Shown here: positions 5,579 through 5,582 of the stretch, piece by piece
Layout: each line of letters begins with the position of its first letter
Position numbering within the stretch: position 1 is the first letter of the stretch
Source: Clostridiales bacterium
Lineage (GTDB): Bacteria > Bacillota > Clostridia > Peptostreptococcales > NVVX01
Reading direction: 5' to 3'
DNA: 5,582 bases
Assembly: GCA_021129785.1 (NCBI GenBank)
Contig: JAJOKQ010000091.1
Location: forward strand, 1-5,582
Program-made: the position numbers and the translations under genes
The notes under the pieces: model-generated
Database searches by the model: none
Told to the model about the DNA's origin: nothing
The model's input: the letters and a program-made list of their open reading frames with translations, nothing else

Positions 5579-5582
5579 TGCA

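Larger units (their letters stand above)
5344..5582. other. Noncoding leader upstream of the kinase gene
   Basis: This is an AT-rich intergenic stretch with no credible ORF on either strand, running from the window edge to the kinase start. It holds promoter-like hexamers, a 9-base tandem repeat at the right edge, an A8 tract, repeated TGTTACT heptamers, a TTCACTTGAA imperfect palindrome (5367-5376) and the kinase Shine-Dalgarno. I see no tRNA, no convincing riboswitch fold and no clear terminator of a preceding gene. It most likely contains the operon promoter and a 5' leader of roughly 120 bases. Confidence 0.6.

Overview
The window looks like a low-GC Gram-positive genome, most likely a member of the Clostridia. 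Sampled stretches run near 30% GC, Shine-Dalgarno sites are AGG-type, codons are A/T-ending, and the kinase carries the YRD-type catalytic loop I associate with clostridial kinases. No species can be named from the sequence. No secretin gene is seen, which would fit a single-membrane cell.

All four genes lie on the minus strand and read from right to left as one tight transcription unit. Positions 5582-5344 form a noncoding leader with promoter-like hexamers. Next comes a 645-residue membrane-anchored Ser/Thr protein kinase fused to a MinD/ParA-type P-loop domain (5343-3406). A 61-base gap of unusually high GC follows. Then come a CpaB/RcpC-like SAF-domain membrane protein (3344-2505), a CpaE/TadZ-like MinD-family protein (2493-1633), and a CpaF/TadA-like secretion ATPase (1640-9). 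The last two genes overlap by 8 bases. A Shine-Dalgarno-like AGGAGA overlaps the cpaF stop at the left edge, so the operon probably continues outside the window, plausibly with tadB/tadC-type genes.

CpaB + CpaE + CpaF is the cytoplasmic and inner-membrane core of a Tad/Flp (type IVc) pilus or related secretion machine. CpaF would be the hexameric motor, the CpaE/TadZ protein the positioning factor, and CpaB the membrane-anchored periplasm- or wall-side component. The leading kinase suggests control of the machine by Ser/Thr phosphorylation.

The most notable feature is that the operon holds two MinD-type ATPase domains with opposite P-loop defects. The kinase-fused copy keeps the GKTT lysine but lacks the deviant-Walker signature lysine. 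The stand-alone copy keeps a lysine at the signature position but has Gln in place of the P-loop lysine. Both proteins have a Trp-containing basic amphipathic segment in their C-terminal tail that could be a MinD-like membrane anchor. A heterodimeric, kinase-tethered positioning ATPase is a testable inference. The plus strand holds only shadow ORFs. I see no RNA genes, CRISPR arrays or insertion sequences.
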